NCBI GenBank assembly: GCA_026120035.1 | Contig: JALRME010000019.1 | Span: forward strand, 186,001 to 250,000 | Direction: 5' to 3' | Origin: Coleophoma eucalyptorum | Taxonomy: Eukaryota; Ascomycota; Leotiomycetes; Helotiales; Dermateaceae | Length of the DNA stretch: 64,000 nucleotides | Shown: positions 1 through 11,335 of the stretch, in pieces | Position numbering within the stretch: position 1 is the first letter of the stretch | How the letters are laid out: each line of letters opens with the position of its first letter | The notes under the pieces: model-generated | The model's input: only the letters and a program-made list of their open reading frames with translations | What the model was told of the DNA's origin: nothing | Database searches by the model: none | Program-made: the position numbers and the translations under genes

Positions 1-2980
1 CACAACTTGGAAAACCAAAGATATTCCGAGACTTGAGTCAGAACCAAGCGCAGATACTACGATGCGACAACCAGAAAGACTCCGGAATCGGCAGTCAGAT
101 ATACAGGTTGATACTGCCGCAGTGGATAGGAAGATCGTTGGCAGTTAGCATGCAGATTGCAGAAGCCACTTCTGATCATACTTCGAGGCAAACGCATGCT
201 GCAAAAAGAGCCGAAGAGGCAACAGCACCGGTTTCTATCACGGCTATCAAATTACCTACAAAGACTGCAAGTATGGTTCAGGGCTTCAAGCCTAGCTTTC
301 AGCCAAAGTGGCCAGAGCCCAATGAAATGATAAAAGATCCTGGCAAAGCACAAGAAACGATGACACTGGAAACTGGCAATGAGCCAGCAACTTCACCTGA
401 CTCTGGACCTCCGTCCCATCCAGATACTTTTCCCATGCCTAAAAGCTCCAGGAAGCGGAATACAGCTCGCACGCCATCATTACAGCACCTTATTCGTAAA
501 CAGTCCAGCATCATTGACCGGCTTACCATCTCCCCGATTCTAGACAGCATTCCTTGTGCGAATCAGTCAGAACCTCAACATGGCAATGATCCCCATGCAC
601 TCTCGGGACAAGCTCTATATTCCTCTGTTTGCCATAGCAGCCAAGCTACAGCCGCTCACTACATTGGAACCCCATTCTGGATACCTGCGAACATCCACAA
701 CGGAAAAGGGAAAAGGAGGCAAACCATTCGAAGCGCTTTTCACGCACGGCTTCGGCAGGCATCCATTGGAATGCGAAGTTTTAGGAACCAGGATGCTAGG
801 AACCATGGTCCATATCTCTTCCACGACTCAACTGCATTGGACAATCAAGCGAAACCACTGTTGCGAGATCTGCTCAAGCAAGTGATATATGCCCCAACAC
901 AAACAAATCCTAAGGCCGCCAGTACCTCATATCATCGAGGAAGCCGTCAATATGACCAGTTATTCCTCAATGGTAAATATGCTAACACGTCACAAAGTAG
1001 TGCAAAGAAGACTCTAAGCGTGGAATCTCCAGCCTTCACGCCTGCTACATTACCGGTACCTAGCAAAGGCGCTACGATTTCAGCACAAGCTGCGAGTGCA
1101 GCTCCATTTACCCCACGCAACCTTGCCAGTGGTATAACCAACTCTCTTAACCCCTTTTCTTAACTTTACTGATAAGCGCTAGGTACTGCAACCCCGAGTT
1201 CTCAAATAGATGCAGAGCCAACTACTTTCAATCCTGCGCAAGCTCGGGAATTCACACCACAGAACTATGATCTGTCGCAACAGGTGAGAAAGCAATTTGA
1301 AATTAATGCTACGATTGGCCATTCTATCACGGAGAAGCTGACCACGTGCAAGCTCGCCACCAATGGGTCTGCCGCTGAGGCTCAAGTCTTCGATCCCTTT
1401 ACGATGGCTGCTGTAGCGCAGGCAATCCCAAGCGCGCCATATAACCCGTATCTCGAAGAAAATAATCAGCTTGGTGCCAATGGAGCGGGATACTATCAAG
1501 GCCAGGCCAATTATGCTGCGTCCATCCAACCTGTGAGTTTTATACTTCCCTAGCAAGATATCGACTAAATCCCGCAGCTACAATACCACCTTTATGCTCC
1601 AATTGGGCCCCACAAGGAAGATATTCTGTCCTACCAGCGACATGCTCATGACTTCTTCATGCCAGAGAAGATTCGTGAGGAATTGCAGAAAAAGACCGAA
1701 GCAACTTTGCAGGTGATGCCTAGTGAGTTCGCCTTTGCAATAATTTCGGATTACAACTAATCTTTAGACTCTCAACTGCCGGATTTCGAAAACTATCACA
1801 GCTTGGTGGCGTTAGATACAACACATCATAGAAGCGCAACAGTATTTGGTTATCCAAGTTGGGTGTATAAAGCACAGTCCGCCAAGAATGGCAACTTTTA
1901 CTGCTTGCGCAGACTTGAAGGTGCGTTGATTCTACCATTGGTGAAACACTCGCTGACTTTATGATAGGCTATAAGCTTTCTAACGAGAACTCGATTCGAT
2001 CTGTCAAGGAATGGCGACGAGTTAATAGTGGAAGTGTCGTTACCATTCACGATGCATTCACAACGCGTGCATTTGGCGATAGCTCTCTTATCTTCGTTAC
2101 AGATTATCATCCTCTCTCCAAGACACTGGTGGAGCACCACCTTGCGAGCCCAAATCGATTTGGAAATCGCATACCAACCACGGTCCCCGAGCAAGTTTTG
2201 TGGGGATACATAGTCCAAATCGCCTCAGCTATTAAAACCATACATGAAGCTAATCTCGCTGTTCGATGCATGGAGCCAAGTAAAGTCCTCGTCACAAGCA
2301 AGAATCGCCTCCGTCTCAATGCTTGCTCGGTCCTCGATGTTGTCCAGCACGATGCTCAACGTGCTCTTCCTGATCTACAACAAGAAGACTTCTTTCTCTT
2401 TGGCAGACTCATTGTCTACATTGGCACGAATCAACTTGGACAACATCTTCAGGCACTCAAGCCACTAGTCGAGCAAATGGCTCGCACATATACTAAGGAA
2501 CTATGCGATACGATCAATTGGCTTCTATCACCTAGTGTCAAGAGCATCGCAGAATTCTACACTGGCATTGCGTCACATGTTGTTGATTCCCTTGATAGTT
2601 CTCTTCATGCAGAGGATAGTCTTACCTCGAATCTCTTCTCCGAGCTTGAAAACGGTCGAATGGCGCGACTTCTTATGAAGCTTGGCACAATCAATGAGCG
2701 CCCTGAATATGAGTCAGATCCTAAGTGGGCTGACACTGGTGAACGCTATGTTCTTAAGCTCTTTCGAGACTACGTCTTTCACCGAGTGGACGCCAATGGC
2801 CACCAGGTCGTCGATATGGGACATATCATTGCTTGTCTTAACAAGCTTGATGCTGGAATTGACGAAAAAATGTTGCTAGAGAGTCGAGATGGCCAGACGG
2901 CATTTGTGGTGTCGTACAGGGAGGTCAAGAAACAGGTTGCAAGCGCCTTTGCAGATCTACTGAAGAGCCAACGAAGATAA
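1..2980 (+). CDS. PAN3: PAN2-PAN3 deadenylation complex subunit PAN3 (5' end unresolved)
   Basis: PAN3 recruits the PAN2 nuclease to poly(A)-binding protein for cytoplasmic mRNA poly(A) shortening. Exons seen: up to 1131, 1183-1283, 1353-1532, 1578-1722, 1768-1920 and 1968-2980; every junction keeps phase. From about 1014 the product matches the PAN3 linker (ESPAFTP), then the DPFTM and APYNPYLEEN region, the pseudokinase (about 1770-2570), a short coiled coil and the C-terminal knob domain. The usual N-terminal CCCH zinc finger is not found in any frame upstream. The frame stays open from base 3 to 1131 but codes for about 320 unrecognised residues. Either the N-terminus is unusual and starts left of the window, or the conserved exon begins near 998, where a GCTAAC branch site precedes an AG, and what lies upstream is intron or inserted sequence. 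The PAN3 identity is firm; the start is not. Confidence 0.85.
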
Positions 2981-3336
2981 GGGGCTCAGCGATACTTATA
3001 GCATATATTTGATCTCTGTTTGTCATTCTGTTAAGAGATTGGACGCTGCGAATACAGTGTGGTGTCTGATGCTATAATGGCCACATGGTGGCAGGATGCA
3101 GGCTTCTTTTGTTGCACGTATAGTCTTGATTAGTTTCCGTCTCAAGAGTGCAGACTCTTTGTCTTGGTTTAGCGGCAACGAGTAAGGGCATGGATGGATG
3201 TTGATGGGTTACGATGCGTGGTAGTTCAAACGTGTTGATATAACAAAAACAAGTTAAAATAAACGATTCTCACTCGACGTTTTCTAACATCTGAAAGGTA
3301 TAGGAACTAAGAAAGGGTGTTCACGTTGGTATTAGT
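2981..3336. other. Intergenic, convergent 3' ends of PAN3 and SHB17-like gene
   Basis: Holds the 3' untranslated regions of two convergent genes. An AT-rich stretch near 3240-3265 (AAAATAAACG) could serve polyadenylation. No gene seen. Confidence 0.6.
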
Positions 3337-4183
3337 CTACTTCGTCGCATTCTTAGTCTCGTTTTCAACCACATCCACCATGAATCCACCTCCAAGCAAG
3401 ATCGCAGGTTCTTCTAGGTTATGGTGCTCATAGCTTAGCGTTCCCACACCACCTGCCTCGAGTAGGAAAGTAGGACCATCCGCAAGAGTCTTCTGAACCC
3501 AGCGCATAGCAAAAGCACGAAGGATATGGCCATGCGCAACCAGTAGCACATCCCCCGCTGGCGTCCCAGAAGCATGGTTGGTTGACGGCTCATGCTTTGG
3601 CTTTCCGATAACAGGGCCGTGGTACTTGGATCGAATCTCATCAATCAATCGATCAACACGCTCTGTAACCTGCTCCGGCGACTCTCCCCCAGGACATCCG
3701 TCTCGCCAGATATCCCACGGTCCCAGACCCTCCTTCTTCCGCTGCTCCCGAATCTGCACGCTTGTTATGCCCTCATAGTCTCCATAGTCCCATTCTCGAA
3801 TATCCTCCGTAATTTCTACCTTGGCCTGCGTCCTAATGCTGGCCTCGTCGTACTTGCACCGTTCTTCCCAAGGTAGTTTTTCCGCACAGCCCAAATCGAG
3901 GAGCTCGAGGGTCCTTTGCGCTCGCTTTCGGGGAGATACGAATCTTTGAGAGTAGTCAGATGAATGGAGCACTCGAGAACTTTTTGAGGAATGAGGATTT
4001 TTACACATGTGAGAGATTCTTGGGTACGATCAGTCGGTCCGGACCGATCAATGCGTGACCAGTAGCTAGAATTCTCCTCTCGCCATTCGCTGTCAGCGGG
4101 AGCTCGGTGGTTCCCGTGTGTCTGCCATTGAGAGACCACTCTGTCTCACCGTGTCTGACTATAAAGACTCGTGGGGTTGTCAT
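3337..4183 (-). CDS. SHB17: Sedoheptulose-1,7-bisphosphatase-like histidine phosphatase (SHB17 family)
   Basis: Histidine-phosphatase (phosphoglycerate mutase-like) enzyme. The yeast homologue dephosphorylates sedoheptulose-1,7-bisphosphate in riboneogenesis. Two exons: 4183-4005 and 3943-3337, 261 residues, close to the yeast length of about 270. The intron 4004-3944 starts GTAAAA and ends with a CTGACTA branch site and CAAAG; exon 1 ends two bases into a Val codon. Visible motifs: the catalytic RHGETEW with His11, the [10 protein letters not shown] segment typical of this subgroup, and the second catalytic histidine in AHGHILRAF near the C-terminal third. It ends convergently with PAN3 and starts divergently from the small coiled-coil gene at 4862. 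Another member of the broad phosphatase superfamily is possible, but the DYGDYEG block favours the SHB17 type. Confidence 0.88.
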
Positions 4184-4861
4184 GGTCCGCTGTGTTGAGG
4201 GTTTTCGTGCTTGACTGAAGTGAGTGGGTGCCGTATAAGAGCTCGTCGCCAGCCCACTAACACCAAGGTCCTGAATCTTGCGGGGTGGAAAGACGAATTG
4301 GGAGGAACAAATTGGGTTTCTTGCTCGAGCCAGGAAATAAAGGAACGAGAAGAGAGACAGAATTCACAATCAACATGTATTCAGGAAGAAGAGCGAAAGA
4401 GAAAGGGAAGGGAAGGGAAAGGAAGAAACGGCTGTGGGGGAAGGTCGATTATTCATGATGATGCGCGCCCCGCTGAGGTCATTGGCGATAGCGTACCTGC
4501 TGCGGGTAATCAGTTCTACTGTACTTACTTACTAGTAAAGAGAGCGACAAAGGTAGAGATTAAATAAAAATCAAGGAGAGGGCAGGCCTAAGTAATAACT
4601 GCTATGTAGATGAGAAGAGGAAACAAACAAAGCCACCCAAAAGACCAAAAGCATCAAACTTCCAAAATTCAGTCGTCACTATTTCAATCTGTCAAGCTCC
4701 CCTGCCCACAGATTCGCGAGACTCGGTCGCTTCGCGCCGCTTCACTTCACGCGACGCCTAACGATATGTCAATGCTTTTTTCATCGTTGCACATAGAATT
4801 GCGGCGGGCAGAAACAGCTATCAACAATACAACAATGCTCGACTCATAAACCTCAGCCACT
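4184..4861. promoter_or_regulatory. Shared upstream region of SHB17-like gene (-) and small coiled-coil gene (+)
   Basis: A 678-bp divergent intergenic region. It contains a purine-only tract at about 4383-4430 (GAAGA/GGGAAG runs). No convincing gene; the open frame at 4211-4567 is low-complexity. No specific factor site recognised. Confidence 0.5.
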
Positions 4862-5227
4862 ATGTCTCAGCAGCAGACAATCCGAAGAGTAGTCTGGACG
4901 GGCGCCATTGCCTCCACGACGGCGGTAGGCGCTTGGTATGGCGCTGGCTTGAAGACACAGCAGGAGATCAAGAAGGTCGGTTCCATCGTTCCCGGATCCT
5001 GGTATGGGCCTTCTGGTAAATTGGGCAGGGCTGATGACTGCGCTGTGTAGGAGACTCAGAAGAGATATGAAGCCACACCTGCTGAGAAAATCGCTCAGCT
5101 GGAAGAGAGTCGCGGTGCGCTTGTTGCGAAGAGACATGGCCTTGAGCGGAAGATTGAAGAGATTGAGCGGAGGAAGACGGGTGCCACGATGGCGGAGAGT
5201 AAGGTTGGACGCGAGCGGACACGATAG
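4862..5227 (+). CDS. Small membrane-anchored coiled-coil protein, conserved fungal type
   Basis: Two exons, 4862-4975 and 5051-5227, give 96 residues. The intron begins GTCGGT, a weak 5' site, and ends in GTGTAG after a GCTGATGAC branch-like sequence; without splicing the frame runs into a stop. Residues about 8-30 (VVWTGAIASTTAVGAWYGAG) form one short hydrophobic segment, followed by a charged helix rich in E, K and R (EKIAQLEESRGALVAKR, GLERKIEEIERRK) that should form a coiled coil. This layout fits a small tail-out mitochondrial inner-membrane or ER protein. I do not recognise a named family; it resembles short hypothetical proteins of Pezizomycotina. ATG 4862 is chosen because it directly precedes the hydrophobic segment. 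Confidence 0.72.
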
Positions 5228-5741
5228 AATGGGTTATCAACTCCGCACTTCATGGCCGAACACCTTGCTAGGAGGGACCGCGAGGAACATCGAACTTTTG
5301 GCTCATTCATATAAGGACGACGTAGATTGGGTTACATTACTACGCTTTTCGTAAATCTTCACGGGGTGGGGGATTATGTATCGGAAGAAGCTGGCGCTAC
5401 AGCTGTATCTTGGAACTCCTATATACCAAGATATACACGTGCGGAAACACCACTAGACACTTCTGAGTAGAAGGAAGCCATAGAATCTCAAGGTTCAAAG
5501 CACATGAAGGGTAAATAGACGAGAGATTTGCATCATTCCAAGACATTAAGGTTTGATAGAGCTGGTATTATGCTTCATAAAACAAAAAACTCCATGCCTA
5601 TGCTAAATCCCATCCCAATGCTATATATACATACATAGTACAACTGTAAGATCAGTTCGACTGTTTAAATACATTGGGCCACATCCATAATCTTCAAGGA
5701 TGACATGTCAAGCCAAGCCAGTAGTTTTATTCTCCTTGTCT
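5228..5741. other. Intergenic, convergent 3' regions
   Basis: A 514-bp gap between the small coiled-coil gene and the end of SLS1. AT-rich with TATATATACATACATA near 5622-5637; no gene or RNA recognised. Confidence 0.5.
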
Positions 5742-8700
5742 TTATGACTTGGAAGAATCGGATCCAGTCTCGGACTCATCTCTCGATTCGGTCTCAGCGG
5801 CTTCAGCCTCTGAAAGGATTTGAAATAGATTGCTGTTCTTATTCGAATCTGCTGTGGCTGGTACTTCCTTGCCATCTATGATGTCTCCCACTAAAGCATT
5901 TGATGAGTTGGTCCCAACATCACTAGCCTTTTGGGTTGTGATCATCTTCTCTTCATCGACATGTTCGAGTCCACCTTCGTCATCGAGCTCATTCCCAGTC
6001 AATGTAGACTCAGAAGTTGTCTTCATGTTGTCATTTGACTCTTCAACACTTGTGTTTTCGCCGTCCTGGTCTGCAAATATAATGCGATTTGTAAAATATT
6101 TATACCCTTCTGGCTCTGTCTTGTAATCGCCATGTATGAACCTTACAGGGGCGTCTGTGGCAATCCTGCGTGCTTTTGGGGCAGCTTCCTCGTTACCAAA
6201 TTCAGCAGCCATATCAAGGCATGCTTGTGTATATGCTTCGTATTCGTTCTCCTGTGTAGTTACGTATTGTGCAGGGGGTTTCCACATAGGAGACCGGCGT
6301 GCTCGAAGACGAACTTCAGATCTTCTGTCGCCAGTGTCACCGGCCTGAACGCTCGTATATAGCAAAGTCCAGCCTCGGAAGTCGAGTGGGATAGTCTCTC
6401 GCATCTCGTGACCGACAAACATATACTCTACGTTGGTGACAGGACCACTCTTGTTGATAAGCTTGTGTTCCATCAATCCACACAGATGTGAAGGAATTGG
6501 CAACACTAAACTTGCTGGGGTCTTGGGCACGCCGTTCCGTACCCTTGAAGACTTGATGAAATCCTCAATTGCTGGAAGGCGTTGAGGATTTCCCATGCGA
6601 CAGGTGGTCTGTTGCTGAAATCTGAGATCGCATTGTTGGTGTGGTAAAAGTAGGTCGGACGTATCTAACGAAAACCTTGCCAATGCATCTTTCAACTCCA
6701 TTGCCCTTGTCTTTGGCTGCACAGCAAATCGTAGCTCAATGGGTGGGAAAACCTGCAACGCATCGAGGCCGATTGGTTTACCATCTGCCCCGAGACTCCA
6801 AGGCGAGGGCTTCAAATGCATAATGATTGATTGTATCCTATTTGAGCTGGCTCGCGCAGATCTGCGGAGGACTCTGCTAAGATTGGGAATCGTGGGCAAG
6901 AAGATATTGTCCTTCAATAATGATTCTTGAACATCTTCAAGACTTTCCAATTGAAAGGATGGTAGCTCGGAACCGCGGTACAAGACTGCACCTGGCATCG
7001 CATAAGAAGTAGTGAACTTTGACGTGGACCAAAATGCTGCTTCTGATATCTGTACTGCTTCTGACTTTTCGTGTAAATTCTTCTGAGCGTCTGGCTTCAA
7101 CATTGTTTCAAGAAGTGTCGAAGCAGCCTTTGTCTTAGGCATTTCTTTGGGAGAGGAAATTTCCTTCTGTTCTTTGCCATAGTTTCCTAAGATAACGATA
7201 GAGGAATCTCCTTCATAATCGTGTTTAGAATCCTTGGTGGCTGCAGCGGTCCATCTTGTCCATTTTCGAATCTTTTCATGCCAATCAAGGCCTGCGGTCT
7301 GTTCAAAATGTATGAAAGCACCTTCACGTAGTCCATCGACCACCAGGCATCCGAGCCTCCCACCAGATTGTTCTGAATTGCCAACCAAGGAAAGGAGCAG
7401 TCGCCTAGCAACCTCGGATGGGCTAGATGGCCCACTATCAGAATCAAGGATGTAAGACACATCGAGCTGGACACGTTAGTTGAGTCGGGGAGAAGCGGGA
7501 ATCTTCATACCTCTGAGTCTGACGTAGAAGTTATTTCAGCCTCGCTCAACTTCCCTAACTGCGTGTGCATCGTAGAGTCGAGCAGCGAGTCTCGTATCTC
7601 AGGCGAAGTAGAAGACGATAATAACTCTCCCAGCCCAATTCTATCATGCTTGATACGCTTCACCACATTCTCAATCTCAGGAATGAGGACTTCAGCTCGC
7701 TGCTGTGGAGCCGTGATTCTAACAACCTTACGAGAACGAGATGCCTCGATCTTTTCGCCACGCTTTAGCAAGTTTCGACTGATACGACTCAATGGAGACT
7801 TAGCCCCCTCTGTAATATATTAGCTTTTGAAAATGCATAACGGATCGAATACATACTAAGTAGCCATTCCAGGTCTTCTCCAGCCATATAGATTTCAACT
7901 TCTCCAAATCCATTTTCAACCTCGGGGATTTTCAGAGCCCAGCAGTCTCTTATTAGTAAGAAAGCAAGGCGCTTCTTTGGCGAAATGTGTTTTGGCGCAT
8001 CGTAGCCTCTATTCAGAGTTCTATCAAAGTGTTCAATGGACTCAGAAACTCCTGGAAGCCAAGGAGACACCTGTACGATACCCTGTTGCCCATTGATGGT
8101 GGTTTGCCGTTCTGCTTCAACGACCTTATCAGTCCGTTCAACCCCGTGCTGATCGATATAGGACACCAATTGTGTAACAGTAAAGCCTTTGCTCAAGATA
8201 TCGACAAGTTGGTTGACGTCGTGCCAGGTTTGCAGCATATTTTCTTCTGTCTTCGGACGAAGTTCATCTATATTATCCATGACTTCTGCATGACCAACAA
8301 GACCCCTTTCCTCAGCCAACCGCGCCAGAATATCAACATTCTCTAGTGGTTCGGCTTCTTCAGGCTCAAGTTGAGGCTTCGGTTTGAATTGTACACCAAC
8401 ATCGTTTAAAATGAGCACCTCTGAAGGCTTTCCAAGGTTGACCACACCTAATTGCTCTTTCCTTTCCCTCACCTTCCGGCCCTGGAAACCATAGAGACGA
8501 CCTAGAGGGAATTCGCTGAGCCTTGACTGTCTAGGTGGTACATTAATCTGTGGTCCACCTGCGCCAGGGTACCATATTCGAAATTTCTCTCCATTTGTTT
8601 GCTCTCCTTCTGTAGTTGCGCCTGTTTGAATTGGGTCTGTTCGATTTGGGTCCGTTCGATTGGCGTCATCTGCTCGCCGAAAGGTCGTCGTGGACAGGAA

Positions 8701-8793
8701 GGCTGCCAAGGGCCTACGAGCTACATGATTGCGTGCCAGTCGAAGCTGACATCCCAAGCATATATGCGAGCTCGAGATAGGTCGGACGATCAT
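5742..8793 (-). CDS. SLS1: SLS1-like mitochondrial inner-membrane expression regulator
   Basis: Sls1-type proteins sit on the matrix face of the mitochondrial inner membrane and couple mitochondrial transcription to translation. Three exons: 8793-7857, 7809-7511 and 7466-5742, giving 986 residues, with both introns in correct phase (GTATGT and GTATGA donors). The N-terminus (MIVRPISSSHICLGCQLRL) is basic and hydrophobic, as expected for a mitochondrial targeting peptide, which is why ATG 8793 is preferred over the upstream open frame that begins with a non-ATG codon. The middle resembles the KH-like SLS/regulator repeats (PRLPAIEDFIKSSR and KPPAQYVTTQENEY regions). The C-terminus is acidic, Ser-rich and probably disordered. 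It shares a 252-bp upstream region with NSE3. Confidence 0.82.
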
Positions 8794-9045
8794 GTATGCG
8801 AATGAACTGTCGAGAGGTTTTGTTGACTTCAAGAAGCCTGATACTCCAGAATTTTTGGTCGGCCTCGGGTAATTTACGGGAAATCTTTCTGCCAAACGCG
8901 TCTCCTGCTGCTGGTCGCGTCGTCAACTCCAATTTGATGACCTAACTTGTTTGTCAAATAAAGCTTTTTGCCCATTGATGTGCAATAGGGTTGAGGGAAA
9001 CCCCCAGTATTGGAAACCTCTGCAAACAGTTTCATATTTGTAAAA
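8794..9045. promoter_or_regulatory. Bidirectional promoter region SLS1 / NSE3
   Basis: Only 252 bp separate the divergent start codons of SLS1 (-) and NSE3 (+), so both promoters must lie here. No TATA-like or named factor site is obvious. Confidence 0.55.
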
Positions 9046-10216
9046 ATGCCCTCCGGGTCGCGCAAGCGCCGTGCTGTAGGATTCCTCTGCACCAGGCCGA
9101 CAGCCTTAAACTAACTACTCTCCAGCCGGTCGAGGCCGACGACGAATCTGAGGACGAAGTCCAGAATACGCAAAGAGCTCGAAGGCGCGCACCAGAAGCT
9201 GTGGAATCTGAAGACGAGGAGGAAGAGGAAACTCATGATGCAGAAGAAGCGGACATGGATGGGAATGGAAACGGTCAAGATCAGGCAGTAAAGAAGTTTG
9301 TACGGCTGGCAATGGCATGCGAGTTTGGGCGGGTTCCTATAACCCGAACAGCAATCCGAGAGAAGGGTATGCTAGTTTCATGTCATTGTCTGGGTTGAAA
9401 CTAATTTTCGAATAGTCCTTTCAAATGGCAATGCCCGCGCATTCAAGCGGATCTTTGAAGATACCCAAGCACAGCTAAGGATGAAATTTGGCATGGAAAT
9501 GATCCCTTTGCCTTCACGAGACAAGCATCTTCTCCGCGACAAAATCAGTATGGATTTCCTGTACCACGACGAATTCATTGAAGGCTGACTGGCATATAGA
9601 TGCACAGAAGACAAATACGAAATCAAAATCAACACAGTCATATATACTAGCAAGCATCCTTCCAAAGGCGTATCGGACACCTACAATTATGCCTCCGTCG
9701 ACAGTTGAAAGTCCTGCAGCGGAGGCTACATATATTGGTCTGTATACAGTCGTCATATCGCTTATTGCACTCAACGGAGATGTTCTCCCAGACCATAAGC
9801 TAGCGCGATACCTGGAGCGCCTGAATGCAGACCAGATGATGGGAAGTGAAAAAACAGACTTCGTGCTAAAGAAGATGGAGAGGCAAGGCTATATTTTCAA
9901 GACAACTGATAATCAAGGCGACGAACAAGTTATCGAATGGCACGTGGGACCAAGAGGGAAGACTGAGGTGGGAAACAAAGGAATCAAAGGATTGGTTACT
10001 GAGGTTTATGGACAAAACGCGCCACAAGATCTTGATAAGAGAATACATAGCAGTCTCGGCATGGAGGTCCTCACCATAGAGGAGGCCGAGAGGGCTGCCC
10101 GCCAGAACAACAATGAAAATCAAGCGGAGCAAGAAGAATCGGAAGCGGAGCCCGAACCTGAACCTGAACCTGAACCTGAGCCAGAGCAAAGAACAAGAAG
10201 AGGCAGAAGAGGATGA
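9046..10216 (+). CDS. NSE3: Smc5-Smc6 complex subunit NSE3 (MAGE family)
   Basis: Nse3 is the MAGE-domain subunit that pairs with Nse1 and Nse4 in the Smc5/6 DNA-repair complex. Four exons: 9046-9075, 9126-9366, 9416-9547 and 9600-10216, 339 residues, all in phase. Exon 1 is only 30 nt; intron 1 has an ACTAAC branch site. An acidic linker (SEDEEEEETHDAEEAD) precedes the MAGE homology domain, seen as KKFVRLAMACEFGRVPITR, then the winged-helix core with TVVISLIALNGDVLPD and GSEKTDFVLKKMERQGYI. The C-terminus carries a (PE)n run encoded by a GAACCT repeat and a basic RRGRR end. MAGE homology is clear, and fungi normally have a single MAGE gene, NSE3. Confidence 0.9.
10151..10185 (+). repeat. GAACCT hexanucleotide microsatellite in NSE3
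   Basis: About five tandem GAACCT units encode Pro-Glu dipeptides near the NSE3 C-terminus. In-frame, so length changes would not break the gene. Confidence 0.85.
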
Positions 10217-10517
10217 CAATGTTTGGATGGTTGGGTTATGGGCGTTGGAGGTGTTCTCATGCATGGATATCCTGACGGTCTGTTTTGGGGGAATCTGGCT
10301 GTTTGTCGCCATTAAAAGGCTTGACTATATGTGTCTAAGAGGGTAGTTTTTATTGGACTCTTAAACCCTTCGCAGAACTCTTTTTTGATCCATGGTCTTC
10401 ATACAATGGAGCAACCTAACTTGCATACTCTCTGCTTCCATTTTGACATATAATCCCCACGCGCCAACGCCAGAACACCAACCCAGCCAAGATGATATAC
10501 TTTGAATCGGCTTCTAT
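10217..10517. other. Intergenic between convergent NSE3 and SF3B5
   Basis: A 301-bp gap holding the 3' untranslated regions of both genes; nothing else recognised. Confidence 0.5.
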
Positions 10518-10905
10518 TCAGTCTTGAACCTCCGGCGGCTTTCCAACAGGCTGGATCATTTTCTATACTAGATCAGCTTCCATAACCTAAACGTGCAGTC
10601 TCAGAGAGCAGAACGTACCTCAATCATAGCAGCCCTAACTCTCTCGCGCGTATCACCCATTCCGATACTCATGTAGCTCAGTAATGGAGGGTGACCAACG
10701 TAGGAAGCGTAGCTGTCACGCTGGATATTGGAAGTCCACTCGAACTTGGTCGTGTCGGCGTGCCCCGTACCGACGTAGCGGGCTTGAAGCTGCTCGAGTT
10801 GCTGTTGGGATCGGAGTTTGTCCGCCTGTTCTAGTTATAAGTAAAGGTACAGCACTACTATTGCATCGCCTCTGCTTGGTACGCGGGGAATGATCTGCTT
10901 ACCAT
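10518..10905 (-). CDS. SF3B5: Splicing factor 3B subunit 5 (SF3b10/Ysf3)
   Basis: Smallest subunit of the SF3b complex of the U2 snRNP, which helps stabilise branch-site recognition. Three exons: 10905-10903, 10825-10619 and 10562-10518, 84 residues, matching the family length of about 85. The product contains the hallmark blocks QQQLEQLQARYVGTGHADTT, KFEWTSNIQRDSYASYVGHP and LLSYMSIGMG. Exon 1 is the bare ATG: the sequence reads ATG followed at once by GTAAGC, and exon 2 begins in phase with Ala-Asp-Lys-Leu. No in-frame ATG lies upstream of the conserved block within exon 2, where a TAA precedes it, so the start-codon-only exon is the simplest model. It starts divergently from the zinc-finger gene at 11336. 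Confidence 0.92.
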
Positions 10906-11335
10906 ATTGCTCTTGCTCTATGATGATGCGCGCAAAGATAGGTCCATCTGCGCTTTGCGATCTGAAAAGTCCTCGGTAAGCGGGAAAGCTGTTTATCCGG
11001 AGATGACTACAATGGGTACGGTGTAGACGAGCATGACGAGCAAGAAGCGCAAGAGGCGCAAGAAGAAGCGGGACTGTAAACAACCAAGTGCGAAACTACA
11101 CAATTGAGTAGCTACTCTCGCCTTTTAGAATACCCATATCTCAACTATACCCCCACGAGAGTCGCGCGTCCATTACATATACAGGAAAGCTACGTGTGTT
11201 ATACTGCACGTGACATTGGGAACACTTGAAGTACTCCCTTCAAGGGCTGTATGTAAGCTTGACATACGGGGTATATCTTTTCCATTTTAAGTCTAAATAG
11301 TATCTTAAGCTAAATCAGTTTAGATTTGAGCCAAA
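10906..11335. promoter_or_regulatory. Divergent promoter region SF3B5 / zinc-finger gene
   Basis: A 430-bp region between divergent starts. A CACGTGA motif at about 11207-11213 is a possible bHLH (E-box) site; this is motif similarity only. Confidence 0.4.

Noticed and set aside
4211..4567. Open frame of 118 codons upstream of the small coiled-coil gene
   Set aside because: Composition follows a purine-rich tract, no domain, and it lies in a divergent promoter region.
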